NCBI GenBank assembly: GCA_021229015.1
Contig: CM037781.1
Coordinates: 66,404,656-66,468,655, forward strand
Direction: 5' to 3'
Source of the DNA: Solen grandis
Taxonomy: Eukaryota > Mollusca > Bivalvia > Adapedonta > Solenidae
DNA length: 64,000 nucleotides
Below the pieces are notes generated by a model. The model searched no databases and was not told the origin of the DNA. It was given only the letters and a program-made list of their open reading frames with translations. The number at the start of each line of letters is the position of its first letter. Within the stretch, counting starts at the first letter, position 1. A program made the position numbers and the translations under genes. Below are positions 11,951 to 24,878 of the stretch, in pieces.

Positions 11951-12503
11951 CAATGCTGCCACACTGCAGTTTCACGCCGTAGATATGTGACATGATACCA
12001 CACCCAGTCACATTATCCTGACACCGGGTTAACCAGTCCTGCAACTACCCTTATATGCTGAGCGCCAAGCAAGGGAGCTATAACAGTACCATTTTTACGA
12101 ACCCTGAACCATTTTTTTTTTATGTTGCTTCTCATATAATTTTTTTAAAACCTTCAATCATGTGTTGTCTTAATGTCTCCTGAGTTCCTTTTGGTAAATG
12201 ATTCTCAACATCCAAAAGGGCGATAGAAGTTTCAGAGGCATAATTTTGTGTTTCTCCCATAACATCTTCCCATATGGCTGGATACAAGGTCATGTGGTGT
12301 CAATCAAATATGGGATAGTCAAAAATAAGTTATTGTATCGTTAGATTCCACTATGTTATCTTCTTATCTGAAACTGGCCACAGGTAGCAAGATAGTCCGA
12401 ACGATCTGAACAACTACATAGATATGGAACTTAATTTTCCTAGTGACTTTCCAGGTCATATGATTAAATAAATTAAAGATAAGCTATGGAATACAAGGCT
12501 GAT
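11951..12503. other. No gene recognised
   Basis: No conserved reading frame and no repeat terminus is evident. A poly-T run occurs near 12113. Confidence 0.45.
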
Positions 12504-12939
12504 TTTTAGCTCACCTGAGCATAGCTCAGGGTGAGCTTTTGGGATACTTGATTGTCCGTCTGCCGTCGTCCGTCAACAATTTGATGTTTACACACTAGAG
12601 GCCACAATTTTGATCCAATCTTTCTCAAACTTGGTCAGAATGTTTGTCTTGATGATATCTTGAACCCTTTCGAAAATGGGTCAGGTTGGATCAAAAAGTA
12701 GGTCAGTAGGTCAAATCTTAGAAAAATCTTGTTTACACACTAGAGGCCACAATTCTGATCCAATCTTCCTCAAACTTGGTCAGAATGTTTGTCTTGATGA
12801 TATCTTTTGTGGATGGGGTCAGAAAATTCCTGAACATTGTTTCACCTCATCATCTTAATTCTAAAGCAATCTGTTTTGTACAGGCAATGAATGATAATTT
12901 TCTCAGGTGAGCGATCTAGGGCCATCTTGGCCCTCTTGT
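12504..12939 (+). mobile_element. Family A, short complete copy (436 bp)
   Basis: Both ends are present: TTTTAGCTCACCTGAGCATA with a fold-back to CTCAGGGTGAGCT, and CAGGTGAGCGATCTAGGGCC followed by ATCTTGGCCCTCTTGT. The interior has a GTCCGTC stretch and two copies, about 148 bp apart, of a block with TTACACACTAGAGGCCACAA and CTCAAACTTGGTCAGAATG. It is the best short reference copy of the family in the window. Confidence 0.8.
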
Positions 12940-13132
12940 AAAAATAATTGTTACAACAAATTATTGTCTCAAATAAATTACTTAAGATCGAAGATATAAA
13001 AAATCCTAATACTGAAATTATAACGGACCCTAAATGAAATTCGCCACGTCAGTCGTAACTTATAGCATGTCCTATAGTTCCAGCTCTGAGCTTCAGTGAA
13101 AATAAAAAAATATAACCCTAACCCCTCGCCAG

Positions 13133-13334
13133 GCGTGCGTTCAGTATGACAAACCGTATGCAACAGTCGCTAACAATCAGCTATGGAGTTGTCTTAGGAC
13201 CTTAAACCATGCTGTTCACGTGCACCTTTGCTGTACATGGGTATATGTAAACATCGTGGTTTATGACACTGAGACAGTTTCATAGCTGACTGTAAGCGTA
13301 CGGTTGCATACGGTTTGGTATACTGAACGCACGC
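13133..13334. mobile_element. Snap-back (foldback) MITE-like inverted repeat
   Basis: The left arm starts GCGTGCGTTCAGTATGACAA and the right arm ends with its near reverse complement. Similarity continues inward through ACCGTATGCAAC, CAGCTATG and CATAAACCA-type blocks for roughly 80-90 bases per arm. The arms almost meet at about 13225-13245, so the whole 202 bp can form one long imperfect hairpin. I could not define a target-site duplication, so the superfamily is open. Confidence 0.75.
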
Positions 13335-14219
13335 AAGATAGCGCAATGCTTTCTGCGTGCGGTGGTAACCTTACCTAATGATATTACTCCTACTGTTACC
13401 CAGTTAACAGGTTCGCCACCTCAAATCTTGCAATCTGCGTAAGAATTGCGAGGTGTTTTAAATGTGCTGATTTACATCATGTACCAGCGGATTACCAAAT
13501 TTTATCATCTTTGGTCATGACCGGAGAGAAGTAGTTATTTTATAAACTGTCTTTTCACCTGGCGATTCCACGCACTAAAGGGTAACAGACCAACTGTCTA
13601 CAAATCTCCTCCTCCTTCCCAAATTAGATGAGACGCACTAAAGTATATATGTGGAAGATTTATATATTTCCACAGGGTTAAATAAAAAAGGGGGGAAAAG
13701 AAAAAAAATATCATATAAAAATATAAACAAATATAGGACCAATTATGCCAAAAGATAAAAGCCTAAAATCGTTCCACTAGTATAGAGCAGACTCATCAGT
13801 AGACATGTGTTCTTTTCAAGGTTGGGGGTTTTAACAAAATCTCAAAGCATTATTATTTAGTCTTTTGGGGAATGGAAAATTATATTCGACCTGCAGTGGT
13901 CCAGTGGTAGGACACGCACTTCGGAATGGAGAGTTTCCTCACTTTCCTTGAACAAGAAATTTACCCCACATAGCTTCACTTGACCTAGAGGTGTAAATTG
14001 GTACCCGAGAGGCGGTATAATTCCATGGCGCCATAATGTGGGCTGAAAATCGATAGATGGATCTAGTAGCCCGATTACCAGGGATAAAAGCTGTAAAACT
14101 GTGAACTTGACCACAGCATGAAACTTAAGACTATAAAATGCCTTAACTTTTGTATCAACAAAATCATGTAAACAAGTTGACAATTTCTTTTCATGCTTTT
14201 CATAAAAAAAAAAAATTGT
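13335..14219. other. Downstream flank of the SLC10 gene; likely 3' UTR in part
   Basis: The sequence follows the SLC10 stop codon on the minus strand. It contains a run of A at about 14203-14215 and AAAAAGGGGGGAAAAG near 13685. A 108-codon open frame here resembles no protein. I did not find a convincing AATAAA on the minus strand close to the stop codon, so the mRNA end is undefined. Confidence 0.4.
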
Positions 14220-14675
14220 TTAATGTGTGCTCATTTTTTCCTCCATTTCATGATCCAGATATAAAACAGTTTCATTTTCTGTAGTTGATACTGTGTTGAA
14301 TAAATGATTGTTTTTGTAAAACCGTTTGCCCATACGGTACAATAGGACATATATACAGCTGTTGGTTAGCACGAATATTCCATACAACAGTGGAAACAGT
14401 GCCAACTTTGGAATCAACAATTTGTCAAAGGACAAGCTAATCAGAGTCATGCACAGTGGAAAATTCTGTATGCCGGTTTCTAAGGAAACAGTACGTGCAT
14501 GGCAGTTGTCCATACGGAAAACCTTTGCCATGATATAGCCGAAGGCAAAACCAAGGAATGGCAGAAAGAATGCGCCAACGTAGATCTTCCAGGAGGCGGT
14601 GTACATGAATGGATACAGCAGGCTGACCAAGGTCATGGTCAAGATTACGACCACGGCACCGGACAAGCTGCCCAC
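14220..14675 (-). CDS. SLC10-family sodium/bile-acid-type cotransporter, exon 3 (terminal)
   Basis: This is the last coding exon of a sodium-coupled solute carrier of the plasma membrane (family prototypes NTCP/SLC10A1 and ASBT/SLC10A2). It encodes about residues 190-340 of a predicted 340-residue protein and ends at TAA 14222-14220. The acceptor at 14677-14676 is preceded by TTTAAATTCC, and the first codon, GTG, follows an AAA codon from exon 2, giving KVGSLSGA, close to the family's KIGSIAGA. The segment RTVSLETGIQNFPLC holds Glu255 and Gln259, equivalent to sodium-site residues Glu257 and Gln261 of NTCP. Several hydrophobic membrane segments are evident. The intracellular tail is short and charged. 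Which SLC10 member, and which substrate, cannot be decided here; animals outside vertebrates have several such paralogues. Confidence 0.92.
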   Translation of the reverse strand: MGSLSGAVVVILTMTLVSLLYPFMYTASWKIYVGAFFLPFLGFAFGYIMAKVFRMDNCHARTVSLETGIQNFPLCMTLISLSFDKLLIPKLALFPLLYGIFVLTNSCIYVLLYRMGKRFYKNNHLFNTVSTTENETVLYLDHEMEEKMSTH

Positions 14676-17600
14676 CTGGAATTTAAATATAAAACCATTT
14701 AACAGGCAAGAAGCAATAACGAAGTGTGGTGTATATCTGAAATATTGACTTAGCTTACTAATACATTTCATACATGACATAAAGGTTATTAGAATAATAC
14801 TTGCGCATTTGGAAACTACTAGGAAATATAGAATGAATCATTGTTGTTTGAATGTGAGAATACTTAGTGGTGCTAGTTTTATATTTTATTAGATTTGTTG
14901 TTATATTTACTGTCTCTCTTTATTTAATAACATTTTGATATATCCGCTGCAGATATCGCGGGAATTGTTTCAAAGGAATATATTTGTGTTTTTATCTTGA
15001 AGTTAAACAATTGCTAAATTATAGCTAAACAAACAGCGTTATCATTTGTGTTTTGATAGGCTTCTATAACCATGCGGAAAATTCGATGTCCTTATAGTCC
15101 AAAGGTATGCTTGATAACCAAGCGTATCTCTGGAAAGCTACATCGACTTCAGAAATCAGCCATTGTTTAGGATCTACAGTCTCAGGAAGCTGTGACTCCA
15201 GCAGAGAAGAAGTAGATAGCGCATGGGTATCTCTCGTCAGCTTTGCCAGAGAGAGTTACAGCATTGGACTGTTGATGAGCGACAGCTTAACAAGTTGGAT
15301 AGCTTCAGCTGATAGAAGGGGGTTGCTTATCAATTGCTGGACTGCTGTTGAGCGTAGCTTAACCAGTTGGATAGGTTCAGCCTGATACAAGCCAACGTCT
15401 GGGCTTGTATATGCTCAACCACGGGGTTTAAGACCGGTTTGTCTCATACATTGCTGAGCAGTAGCTGAACGTTGTACGAGTCACTGTCTGGGCTTGAACA
15501 CTGTTATAGCATAGGTCAAGTTTGGTACGCTCAGTCATTTGAAGCTGGACTGGTCATTTAAGTAAGGTGTTTCAAACATGGGAAAAGTTCGTCCATACTG
15601 TACATATTTTGATTTAGTTTTCAAGCAATAGTTGTTAGATTTGAAGTCAAATATTGACCGTTTTGTTTTATTTAAACATTGGATAAGTCAATCTCCAAGA
15701 AATTGTATTTAGTTAAATATTGTATAATAGTTACCACACTAACTTAAGCCCTCTGCACGTTACACGAGAATTGCAATCAACTTAAGAAACACATTTAAAC
15801 TTAACAATGAGAATTAACAACATATTACAAAGTGTTCAGAAATGGATAACGTGCCATTCTTGGTGGTCAGTGATCATGTGATGCATTCTTTTTACCAAAA
15901 TAGGAGGTCCGAGATTTGCAATAAAATTGCAATTCTGATTGTAAAGGGATACGAGATTTGCAATAAAATCGAGAACTGTAATAAACTTTAAATATACATT
16001 CAAACTTAAAAACAAGGTTTAACAACATACTACAAAGTGTTATAGAAATGGGTTACGGATCAGTCTGGCTGTTCATTGATCATGGGTTACGTTTTTGATA
16101 AAAAAAAATGTTGTGTTATTTTTCCTTTTACGGACATACTATGTAGTATTTGTCTGTTTAAGTAGATAAACGTATCAAACTATAAATAGATATGCTGCGT
16201 TTTGCAGATCTTGCTCTTATTGCTGGATCATATAAACTCCGGACAATTACATTAAATTTGGAATGAAAAAGTAAAATAAAGATTAAAAACAAATAACAAA
16301 GAGAAAATAATAGATAAATTTAAGTTGCAAATTTGCAATATTTTGTGACTTATTGACACATTTGGTAAAACAAAGTTGGGGTAAAAAATGTCACAAGTAA
16401 TTTTAAGCATTTGCTTCCGTTTTCTGAGAGATTACATTTATCGTTTAAAATTACATTTTGGAAGTTCAGTTTAAACATGGGTATTTCTTTCAAGTATTGT
16501 ATGTTCTGGAAGATTGGAACTTTTATCTCACTTGTTGATTTGTAACACCAGATGAACTTGATAAGCAGATTGGCTGTCGGGTTATGCAGTTTGTTAAAAT
16601 ATATAGTAGAGAACAAGGAACGTTCTTTTTAAGAATAAAACTTTCGTATAGTAACAACAATAGGTTTTATGGTCGCCCGTGCTTTGTTAATAATGTACCA
16701 AGAAAAAAATATATGTAAAGAAGACACTACTGTGTGACTCATGTTGTTGCCATTTTATTACATGAACTGAGCCACGCCTTTGTTGGATTCAATCAACATC
16801 GTAACACTAGATGGAAGGAGACGTGCGGTATGACAGGAGTCTTGTAAATGAACTTGTATATAAACCAAATGCTATTTGCAGAATAGTAAGTTTTTGTCCA
16901 CATGTCCGTGGAATAAACCTAATACGACTTGATAGAGATTGTGACATATTCCCATGGTAAAACAAGTATCGGTATGATAAATCGTATGCAAATCATAATA
17001 GACCAACAGAGACACCAACAGTAAAATTAAAATGTGACATGTAGTGCCTAAAAATATAGATTATATGATGTTTATACTCCGGTGAAGCCGATTAACAACA
17101 ATCAGAACTTTAGCAGACATTGACCTTAAAGCGGCCTAGATGGAATTTTCTAATTAATTCCTATCGTTTTCACACACGCGTCGGCTCCTTATGGGGCATA
17201 CCGTGTGTCGAGTATCAAGCATTTTGTTTAGACCCGTACACGGTGCCGTCTCTAGAAAATAGCTTCACCTTAGTATATTGCAAACCGTTAACGTGTCATA
17301 ACGTCCATTCCATTTTGACATTTTGGTATCGAAACGTATAAAATGATAGAAATTAAAAATCGATCTTCAATCAAGATGGCTATTCTTTATTGTAAACATG
17401 CTACATGTAATCATGGGTATCAAACAAGAAATAAATCGTTCTTTTTAAATTTTGAAACGTTTAAACAATGCGCTAAAGATTGCGTCAAAAATGCCGACAA
17501 AGAAAAAAATGATGCCTAACATATTTTAATTGTTCAGTAAACATTTTGTCTGTCTGAGATGAGTACTTTCATGGCCGGAAGGCAGCAATTAGCCCCGTAA

Positions 17601-19004
17601 ATCACTATATCTTTGAAAGGATGAAAAACAGAAAAGAAAGTATTACGTTTAACAGAGGTTAGCCATACAATTATCAGGTCTATCAAGCAGAAAATATATC
17701 TTAACGATCTGAATAATTTAAAAAAAATCCCAGTTTTTTTGTTGTTGTTTTTTTATTATTAAGGGACTACGAAGTATACCCATAGTGTCTCGATAAAATA
17801 GTTCTCGTTTTCGAGATATTTAAGGTCGAAGAAATAAAACGATAACTGTTATATGACTTTGACCTTTGCAATTTTCCGAAAATCCGCCCAGAAATTGCGG
17901 CTGTAGAGCGCGTACAAACTTTGGTAGCCTTTTTTTCAATCCTGACGTCATGTGACGACACATGAAGACAATTATTGTAGTGTTCAACGTATAGGTTAGT
18001 TCATAGTTGCCTTTAACTACACGATATAGTCACGAGGGCGGAGCTTATGGACTAAGCTATTTAGCACATGGTAATTTCCTCCACTAGCGACAAATCGTCA
18101 CAAAAGGTGAGTTATTGGTTGCATAGTCCACTTTATGATTTTTTACAAAATTTGTGCATACGCGTTATAGTCTACGGTGACTATGAACAAATACTTGCAT
18201 CTGATTGGACGAGAGGAAAATGTCATGTGTGCATTTACCAATAGGTCTTTCACAATTTAGAACATGGTACCTATGTGATTCAGTTAAATGCGTGGATCAT
18301 TTAATTAATACTTTATCCTAACAATGGGAGTGCGTGGATAATTCGAATATACCGTCTCTATATAACCACATGTTGGAAACCTCAGCCCAGGCTGTCTGGC
18401 GCATGCGCACAATATAATGGAAACTTCAGCCTGGTGGTAATCTCAGCCCAAGACAATGGCAAAGCTGGGTTCACACTGTGAATGTTTGTTACCAGCGTTG
18501 ATCAATGCTTGAAAAGTCTTAAAACTTCATCCAACGTTCAGAAACTTGCACCAACGTTTATTTCCAAACGTTGACAAAGTTTGGTTTGCATGTTTATGAA
18601 TTCAAACGCGTTCGCTAATGAACATCAACTGGACATATTCATATCGTAGTGTATAAAATGCTAGCAATGAATTAACTCGCAATCGTCAGCTAACGTGAGC
18701 GGCCCTTAATAGCGGTTTCAGAACGTTCTCGTGGACGCCGTGGGTACCTGGACATATTTCTGCCAATTAGTAATATTTTGAAGCGCGTGTTGATGCTTTG
18801 CACACATATATGGTTGGTAATGAGATACAGAATATATGATTATAATATACGGAATATACAAATAGTCTCTTCTTTAGAACAGTTCAACTCTAACCACGGT
18901 TTATTTGTTTACCATGTGTCAGCAGACATCAAGCAATTTTGTTAGCCTACTTGTTAGGAAAGAGATATTGATACTGTTACATGGCAGTGGAAGGTTGTCC
19001 TTAC
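14676..19004 (-). other. Intron 2 of the SLC10 gene, with two diverged duplications
   Basis: The intron runs from a GTAAGG donor (19004-18999) to the acceptor at 14677-14676, about 4.3 kb. A block around 15266-15395 occurs twice, about 73 bp apart (GCTTAACAAGTTGGATAG and GCTTAACCAGTTGGATAG). A longer block is duplicated at about 15790-15890 and 16000-16090, each with AACAACATA(T/C)TACAAAGTGTT and TGATCATG. I see no second gene inside it. Confidence 0.75.
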
Positions 19005-19209
19005 TTTGACTAAGATCAGAGCCACCTTTTCCCATTTCCACCGGATAGCAATGCCTACCAGGGCTGGACAGACGGTCATCACCAGGGCGATCACTATATT
19101 CACGTACGGAATTACCAACTCTTCCCCTGTCCAGCTTCTGCTGTAGATCCAGAGATTCAATGGCATCATACCCAGGGCCAGCAGTGTCGCCAGAGCTGTC
19201 ATAGTTAAA
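19005..19209 (-). CDS. SLC10-family sodium/bile-acid-type cotransporter, exon 2
   Basis: The middle coding exon, 205 bases. Its first base completes a split Ser codon (AG from exon 1 plus T), giving DVSLSLTMTALATLLALGMM across the junction. This matches the family segment between the GCCPGG motif and ALGMMPL. Ser121 and Thr125 in this numbering correspond to Ser119 and Thr123 of NTCP, which take part in sodium binding. The exon continues with a loop (IYSRSWTGEELVIPYVNI) and another membrane segment (VIALVMTVCPALVGIAI), ending at an AAA codon before the donor GTAAGG. The acceptor is TATTGCAG. A 134-codon open frame in another phase overlaps it and is a shadow. Confidence 0.92.
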
Positions 19210-20718
19210 CTGCAATAGTTGGAGCAATGGGAGAATTGATGCAAGACATTGAAGGGTGACACTGATGCCATACATAATCAAAGCGCTGGTAGAAAAGAAT
19301 ATTTTAATGTGATTATGTCGCATTTCTTTTGTTTATCAAAGTAAATTTAAAAAACGAGGGTAAAATTTTGAAACGATGCCAATTAACCCAATGTTATAAC
19401 TTCGCTTTACTTGCATAAACACGGTCGTTTCAAGAAAAGATGAATATTTTTTTTATTTAAATGGACTGCTAACAATAAGCAAAACGTCACTCTAACTTTC
19501 CCTATTTCTCTTCCTTACAGTTTATAAGATTTATTGCACGGCGGCTCACCGCCGGGACATACTGGGTTTAGTTTGTGGATTGCCAATAGAGCCGTATCGT
19601 TTAAAATCCTCTCGGTTGCAATTACGGCAATTCTTTTGTGATAAAACATGAATACTTTGCTAGAATTGAGTGGGAATGATTGAAATCAGCAATAACGAGA
19701 TAATACGCAAAAACTATTCAAAAATGAATTGTATGAATTCAATGCTGTAAATGAAGACAAAAGATATAGCAATTCGAAATTGATTCTTTCTTGTCCCATT
19801 ATATTTTTATAATGAATAGAGATTATTTTATTAACATCTTTTATATATCAATTTCAACGTAGGAACATACACTATCAGTTTTGATTAATAACTGAAATTT
19901 ACAGTCCATGTCAATATGATAAATATCCTTTTAATTTAAAATAGGAGTAGCGCAAAAACATTATTGATCTGAATCGAGGTTTGAAGTGCGACATGCGACA
20001 TATTGATCAACAAAATTGCCATCCATCTACAACTGTATTAAAAAGTCTGCAATGTAAGCTGATATTCTCGTAATGTACAGATTAGTGAAAATGAATTCTA
20101 TTGATGTGAGTGGTCTCCCTTGATGGCGATAGCATCGTGTATTGCTCTCCCGAGTTTTTTTCTTTATTTGAATAAATGAAATTAAAAAGTGAACTGTCGG
20201 ATTGTCAGTGTAAAGGTGAAAAATGATATTTTGGACATTTTTCGGTAAGAAACTTTCATTACCTTAAAGATGGGATATACTTTTCATTCTGTTTTGACTT
20301 CCACAATGAATCGTATTATATAAACATGAAAAAATATCACCAGTTAGTGAAAGGAAAGAAAACAAGATTTGGAACTTTTCATTCGTGTAGAAAAACAGGA
20401 GAGAAATTTTGATATAGATCGGAAATGATGTTCGTTGCAGAAAAGTGTGCAAGCAATCCTGTTTTAAAACTATTCATTTGAACATCGTTATTTGTTGAGT
20501 GTCTACATGTTACTTATATAATGTTTCACAACTTAGGAAAGAGGACTGGTATCAGTTAATCATATTATCTTGACGAAGAGTTGGCCTTTTTTAGTATAAT
20601 CATTATGCCAAATGCCTAGCAATGGAGGCTTATACCGCTTTGGTATGTCTTGATAAGAGACTGGCAAACAATTCAGATCCAACAATGATATGCTTTTGAT
20701 TTACGGCTACGTAAAAAA

Positions 20719-22177
20719 GAACAAGGGGGCCCTGATGGCCCTATATCGCTTACCTGAGTATCACTGCTCTAAAGGAAAGCTTAAGTATTATGAACCATAA
20801 CTCATAATACAAGGCATGATAATCCTTGGTTTATTAACATTTTGTGTACATCTGATCAAGATTACTTTATAAATGTGGATGCTAGAATGTGAACAAAGTT
20901 AATATGACATTTTATTATACTTTCAGGGCCATAATTGGAGATAAAGGTCAAATACCAAGCCAGGCTTGATCACAAGATAATAGTCATTAATATTACCATC
21001 AGGTTTGTGTAAGTTTACTTTCTAAATAATCCTAAGGAAGCTGAATTTTCAAGAGATAGCTTTGTTTGAGCAGTTTTGGTAGATGGTAATGATATGATAA
21101 TTTTTGTTAAATGAAATTAAATTCTTACCAACATATTTAGGGAAGAATAATAAATAAATAATAATAATAATAAACTGGTAATATTCATTTTGTTGCCATG
21201 GCCACCAAAATTCTACTTGGATCAAGTTTATGTTAGCAACATTTTTAGAGATTTACCCAAGGAACTCCTGTGTCAAAATTCTAAAATCTGGTGAACAGGT
21301 CTCTATAATTTTCATTGTATACATAAAGCAAATTAGCCCCGCCCATGGCGGCCATGTTCTTTTTACGGATCGGAATAATTTTAGCAATCTTGGTAGAGAG
21401 TTACCCAAGAAAAATTTGTGCTAAAACATTTTAAATATATCCAGTAGTTTTTGAAGAAGATGATTTTTGAAGTTTTCATTTTTTTCTTTCCGTTGCCATA
21501 GCAACCAGAGTTCTACATGGATCAAGTTTATTATAGCAAATTTTCTGAAAGTTCACCCGAAGATAATCCCTGCCAAGTTTAATCAAATTCTGTCCAACGA
21601 ATTTAGAGGAAATGTCGTTCAAAGTGTTCACTATATACCTAAAAGGCAAATAATCTCCGCCCCTGGCGGCCATGTTTTTTTTTTTACGGATCGGAATAAT
21701 TTTAGCAATTTTGGTAGAGGGTTACGCCAGGAATATCTGTAATAAAACATTTTGAAATATATCCAGTAGTTTTGAAGAGATGATTTTTAAAGTTTTCATA
21801 TCTTTTCTTACAGTTAACATGGCAACCAGAGTTCTACATAGATCGGGTTTATTTTAGCAACTTTTGTGAAGGTTCATCCAAGGATCATCCCTGCCATGTT
21901 TAAGTTCTATCCAGCGGTTTCAGAGGATATGTCATTTAAAGTTTTCACTATATACATATAGGGCAAATTAGCCCCGACCCTGACGGCCATTCTTTTTTAC
22001 GGATTGGAATAAGTTTAGCCATCTTGGTAGAGGGTTACCCAAGAAACGGTTTCAGATGAGATGTCGTTTAAAGCAAATTGTTGACGACGCACAACGGACG
22101 ACGCACGACGGACGGCGACGGACGCAGGGTGATCCTAATAGCCCACCTTGAGCACGTTGTGCTCTGGTGAGCTAAAA
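20719..22177 (-). mobile_element. Family A copy, reversed, in SLC10 intron 1
   Basis: On the plus strand it begins AACAAGGGGGCCCTGATGGC and ends with GCCCACCTTGAGCACGTTGT, then GCTCTGGTGAGCTAAAA, the reverse complement of the family ends. The GACGGACGACGCACGACGG stretch is the reverse of the GTCCGTCGTC block. The interior repeats a roughly 300-bp unit containing GCGGCCATG, ACGGATCGGAATAATTTTAG and ACCCAAGAA near 21350, 21670 and 21990. It lies in the transcribed orientation of the host gene. Confidence 0.8.
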
Positions 22178-22181
22178 GCCG

Positions 22182-22204
22182 ACACACACACACACACACA
22201 CACA
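22182..22204 (+). repeat. (AC)n microsatellite
   Basis: Uninterrupted AC dinucleotides directly after the outer end of the family A copy. Confidence 0.95.
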
Positions 22205-24878
22205 TCCGGAGAATGGCTATAAAATACCAAATGTGTTGATACACACCGAGTAAACATAACACGTAACTTGTGTTAAAAGTCAACCGTAGTCCGAGCGGTA
22301 AAACTACTTAATACGGTGAAACTCAACTTTGACCTGTATCAAAATAAAATTTATCTATCCAAGCGGACGAGTGTATTTGCTCACACAAATAGTTTCAATG
22401 AGTTTGTCCTTTTCACGGGATTTGTATGCAACCGGATGTAGCAAAAATAGGTTTCGAGGCAGACGAATGTACTCTTCAAAGGTTCCTTGGGCAATAACAT
22501 GAACAAACTCCGCGCACCGGTTACGTCACGCTACGCTTATCGACAACTGTAAGGGGAGGTAACTACTGCGGCGGAGTTTGTAACATGAACTGAGACCATT
22601 CTATAAATAGAGACTGTGACGTCACTAGCTAGCACTAGTCTCTATACTAGACCTTAGGATTCACCCAAAAACTGCGAATTGTGAGTCCATGATCCTTTGA
22701 GCGCTTTCACACAGGTCATTCAGACCGGTGTTGACACATTGGAACTGAGACCACAATTACTTCCTTTGGTTACCCTGCATCTATATGTGTTTTCATAGAA
22801 AAAAGTGACCCTATTAAAGCTGAATTATGGTGATTTTTGCCTGAAAGACAGGCTTACTATAAAACACAGTTAAAATGTGCATAAACTTGCCATTTTGGAG
22901 GCCTTATTGTGTGACAACCTTAAAAGTTGAGCATTGCTGAGAGAAGAAATTTTGAGAATTGGTGTGAAATGGCCGACCTTTGCACTAAAATTCATATATA
23001 TGTTATTTGGCCTTAAATAGGAAAAAAAGTAGGATACCGGCACTTCGGTAAATGGCAAAGTCGGCAAATTGATTTTATGTAGTAATTGATTCAGATAAGT
23101 CGGTACATTGATATAATAATCTATACAATAGTTTATATAATAAATACATGTAGTTTGAACCGCATAACAATCTTAATTAACAAATCATCACAATAAAAAT
23201 GTTTTATATAAAATGAATGTTCGAGCTTAGAACAAGCTAACTACGACGGGTCTTATGCGAACGGTCAGCCGCATAAGCGCCCTGTGACCAACAGATGCTG
23301 CCAACAACATCTTTCATGATGCTGAATATTATGAAGTAGACGGATGGTCTCATGTTTTGAATGTACATAATTATTTCTATTGAATAGATCTAATGAGGGT
23401 AAGTTTAGAAATGAAAATGTTATTTGTGTATATCTGTGCTTATATAGAACCAGCGAGGGATACCCACGGCTGCCTTTTACATCTGTCTGCCGTTGAATAC
23501 TTGGCTAGCACTTTATCGTTATAAGGATAGTCATAAGAAGTACATCGACGAATCGAAAGACTGCTTACACAAATGAGTACTCTTCCTTTGGAGAGTCGGT
23601 AAAGGTTTGTCTAAGTGCCGTAAGTACGCGTGTTTCAATTGGTTCAAAAATCCCCACTCCTAATGGGCTGTGAATAGTGGTGAGGCTTTTCAAATAATCG
23701 ATAACGAGCAAATGATGACTAATAATCCCACGGGCGATGTATTGAATGGGCGCTCGTAGGTTTCCGACGCTGATATAGGACATAAAGTCAAATAAACTGT
23801 AGTGTTAGTCCACACGGCAAACAAATGGATATTACTTAATTACTCATTAAATGTGGAAATACAAAATGGTTTTTTTTTGTTTTTTTTTGTTTTTTTTTTG
23901 AAAACACTTTCTTCGTTGTAATAGCGTAAAATCGTTATATAGAGCACGGAGAAAACGGGAAAATGTGACGTTGCAACACTCTGTGAGCATGTGTGATGAC
24001 ATGTATAGGATGTACATTTGTATATTCCTTTAATTAGATCATTTCATGTTGAGAAATTTGCTCTTCAGGGAATGACACTTAAACACTTACTGTCTTTGTC
24101 TTTTGTTTGTATTCATGTGAATTTGACTGGTTGAAAAGGTATAAATCTGTTTCCTGTTTTATAACTTCTTCCTTACTTGTTTTATTACTCTTAGAAGAAG
24201 CTTCAAGTACATTCTTCAAGAAAACTATGCATAAAATCTGTTCGAAACAAGACTACAGCTAGGTGCATATTATAATTATGTCGCTTATATCCATGCTATA
24301 AGTGATCAACACTTGATTAATGTATGTACAGCAGTTATAGATTTAGCTCCTTTGAATTTAATTTGGGTACTTCGACATATAATTTCCCTTTACGTCACAG
24401 TGTAACTTTCTGTTCACTTGGCTAACGGCGATTTTTAGCATTTATTTGAAATGCTAATACTTGTAATAAACTAAGATTGTAAAGCTGCGGAAGTCCAAAG
24501 AGCGCAATGCTTGGAGATCGAGCCCATACCTTAACAAAGCATTATCTACCTTATCTTAGCGATAACCTGCCAATAAAATACTCATTTGGAGCTGTCTTAC
24601 GCCATCATCATCATTACGTCGTCATCATGCGTCTGTAGATGTGTATTGAAAATGGATATACACACATTTAGTTTTCAATCAAATCCTAATTAATTACCAT
24701 CTGTGAACGAGCTACTTTAATACAAAAGCATGAAACAATATTTGATACGAAATGTATATCGGGTATTGTTTTTTTGATAAGCAGTTGTTTGTGCCATGCT
24801 ACTCTCTGTTTCCCATACATGTAACTGTGTAGTAATACTACATACGGCTGATTGATTGTGATAGTGAAGAATACTTAC

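Larger units (their letters stand above)
19210..24878 (-). other. Intron 1 of the SLC10 gene
   Basis: About 5.7 kb from the donor GTAAGTAT (24878-24871) to the acceptor at 19211-19210. It contains the family A copy at 20719-22177, an (AC)n microsatellite, T-rich runs near 23870-23900 and an inverted repeat ACAAACTCCGC / GCGGAGTTTGT at about 22503-22580. No conserved coding sequence is visible. The open frames at 20264-20452 and 23565-23783 resemble nothing known. Confidence 0.7.

Noticed and set aside
13112..13122. Telomere-like TAACCCTAACCCC
   Set aside because: Less than two units; a chance match.
13857..14183. 108-codon frame just downstream of the SLC10 gene
   Set aside because: No similarity or domain is recognisable, and it lies in the probable 3' flank.
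18919..19323. 134-codon frame overlapping SLC10 exon 2
   Set aside because: It reads another phase of the same strand. The SLC10 frame is supported by family motifs and exact splice junctions.
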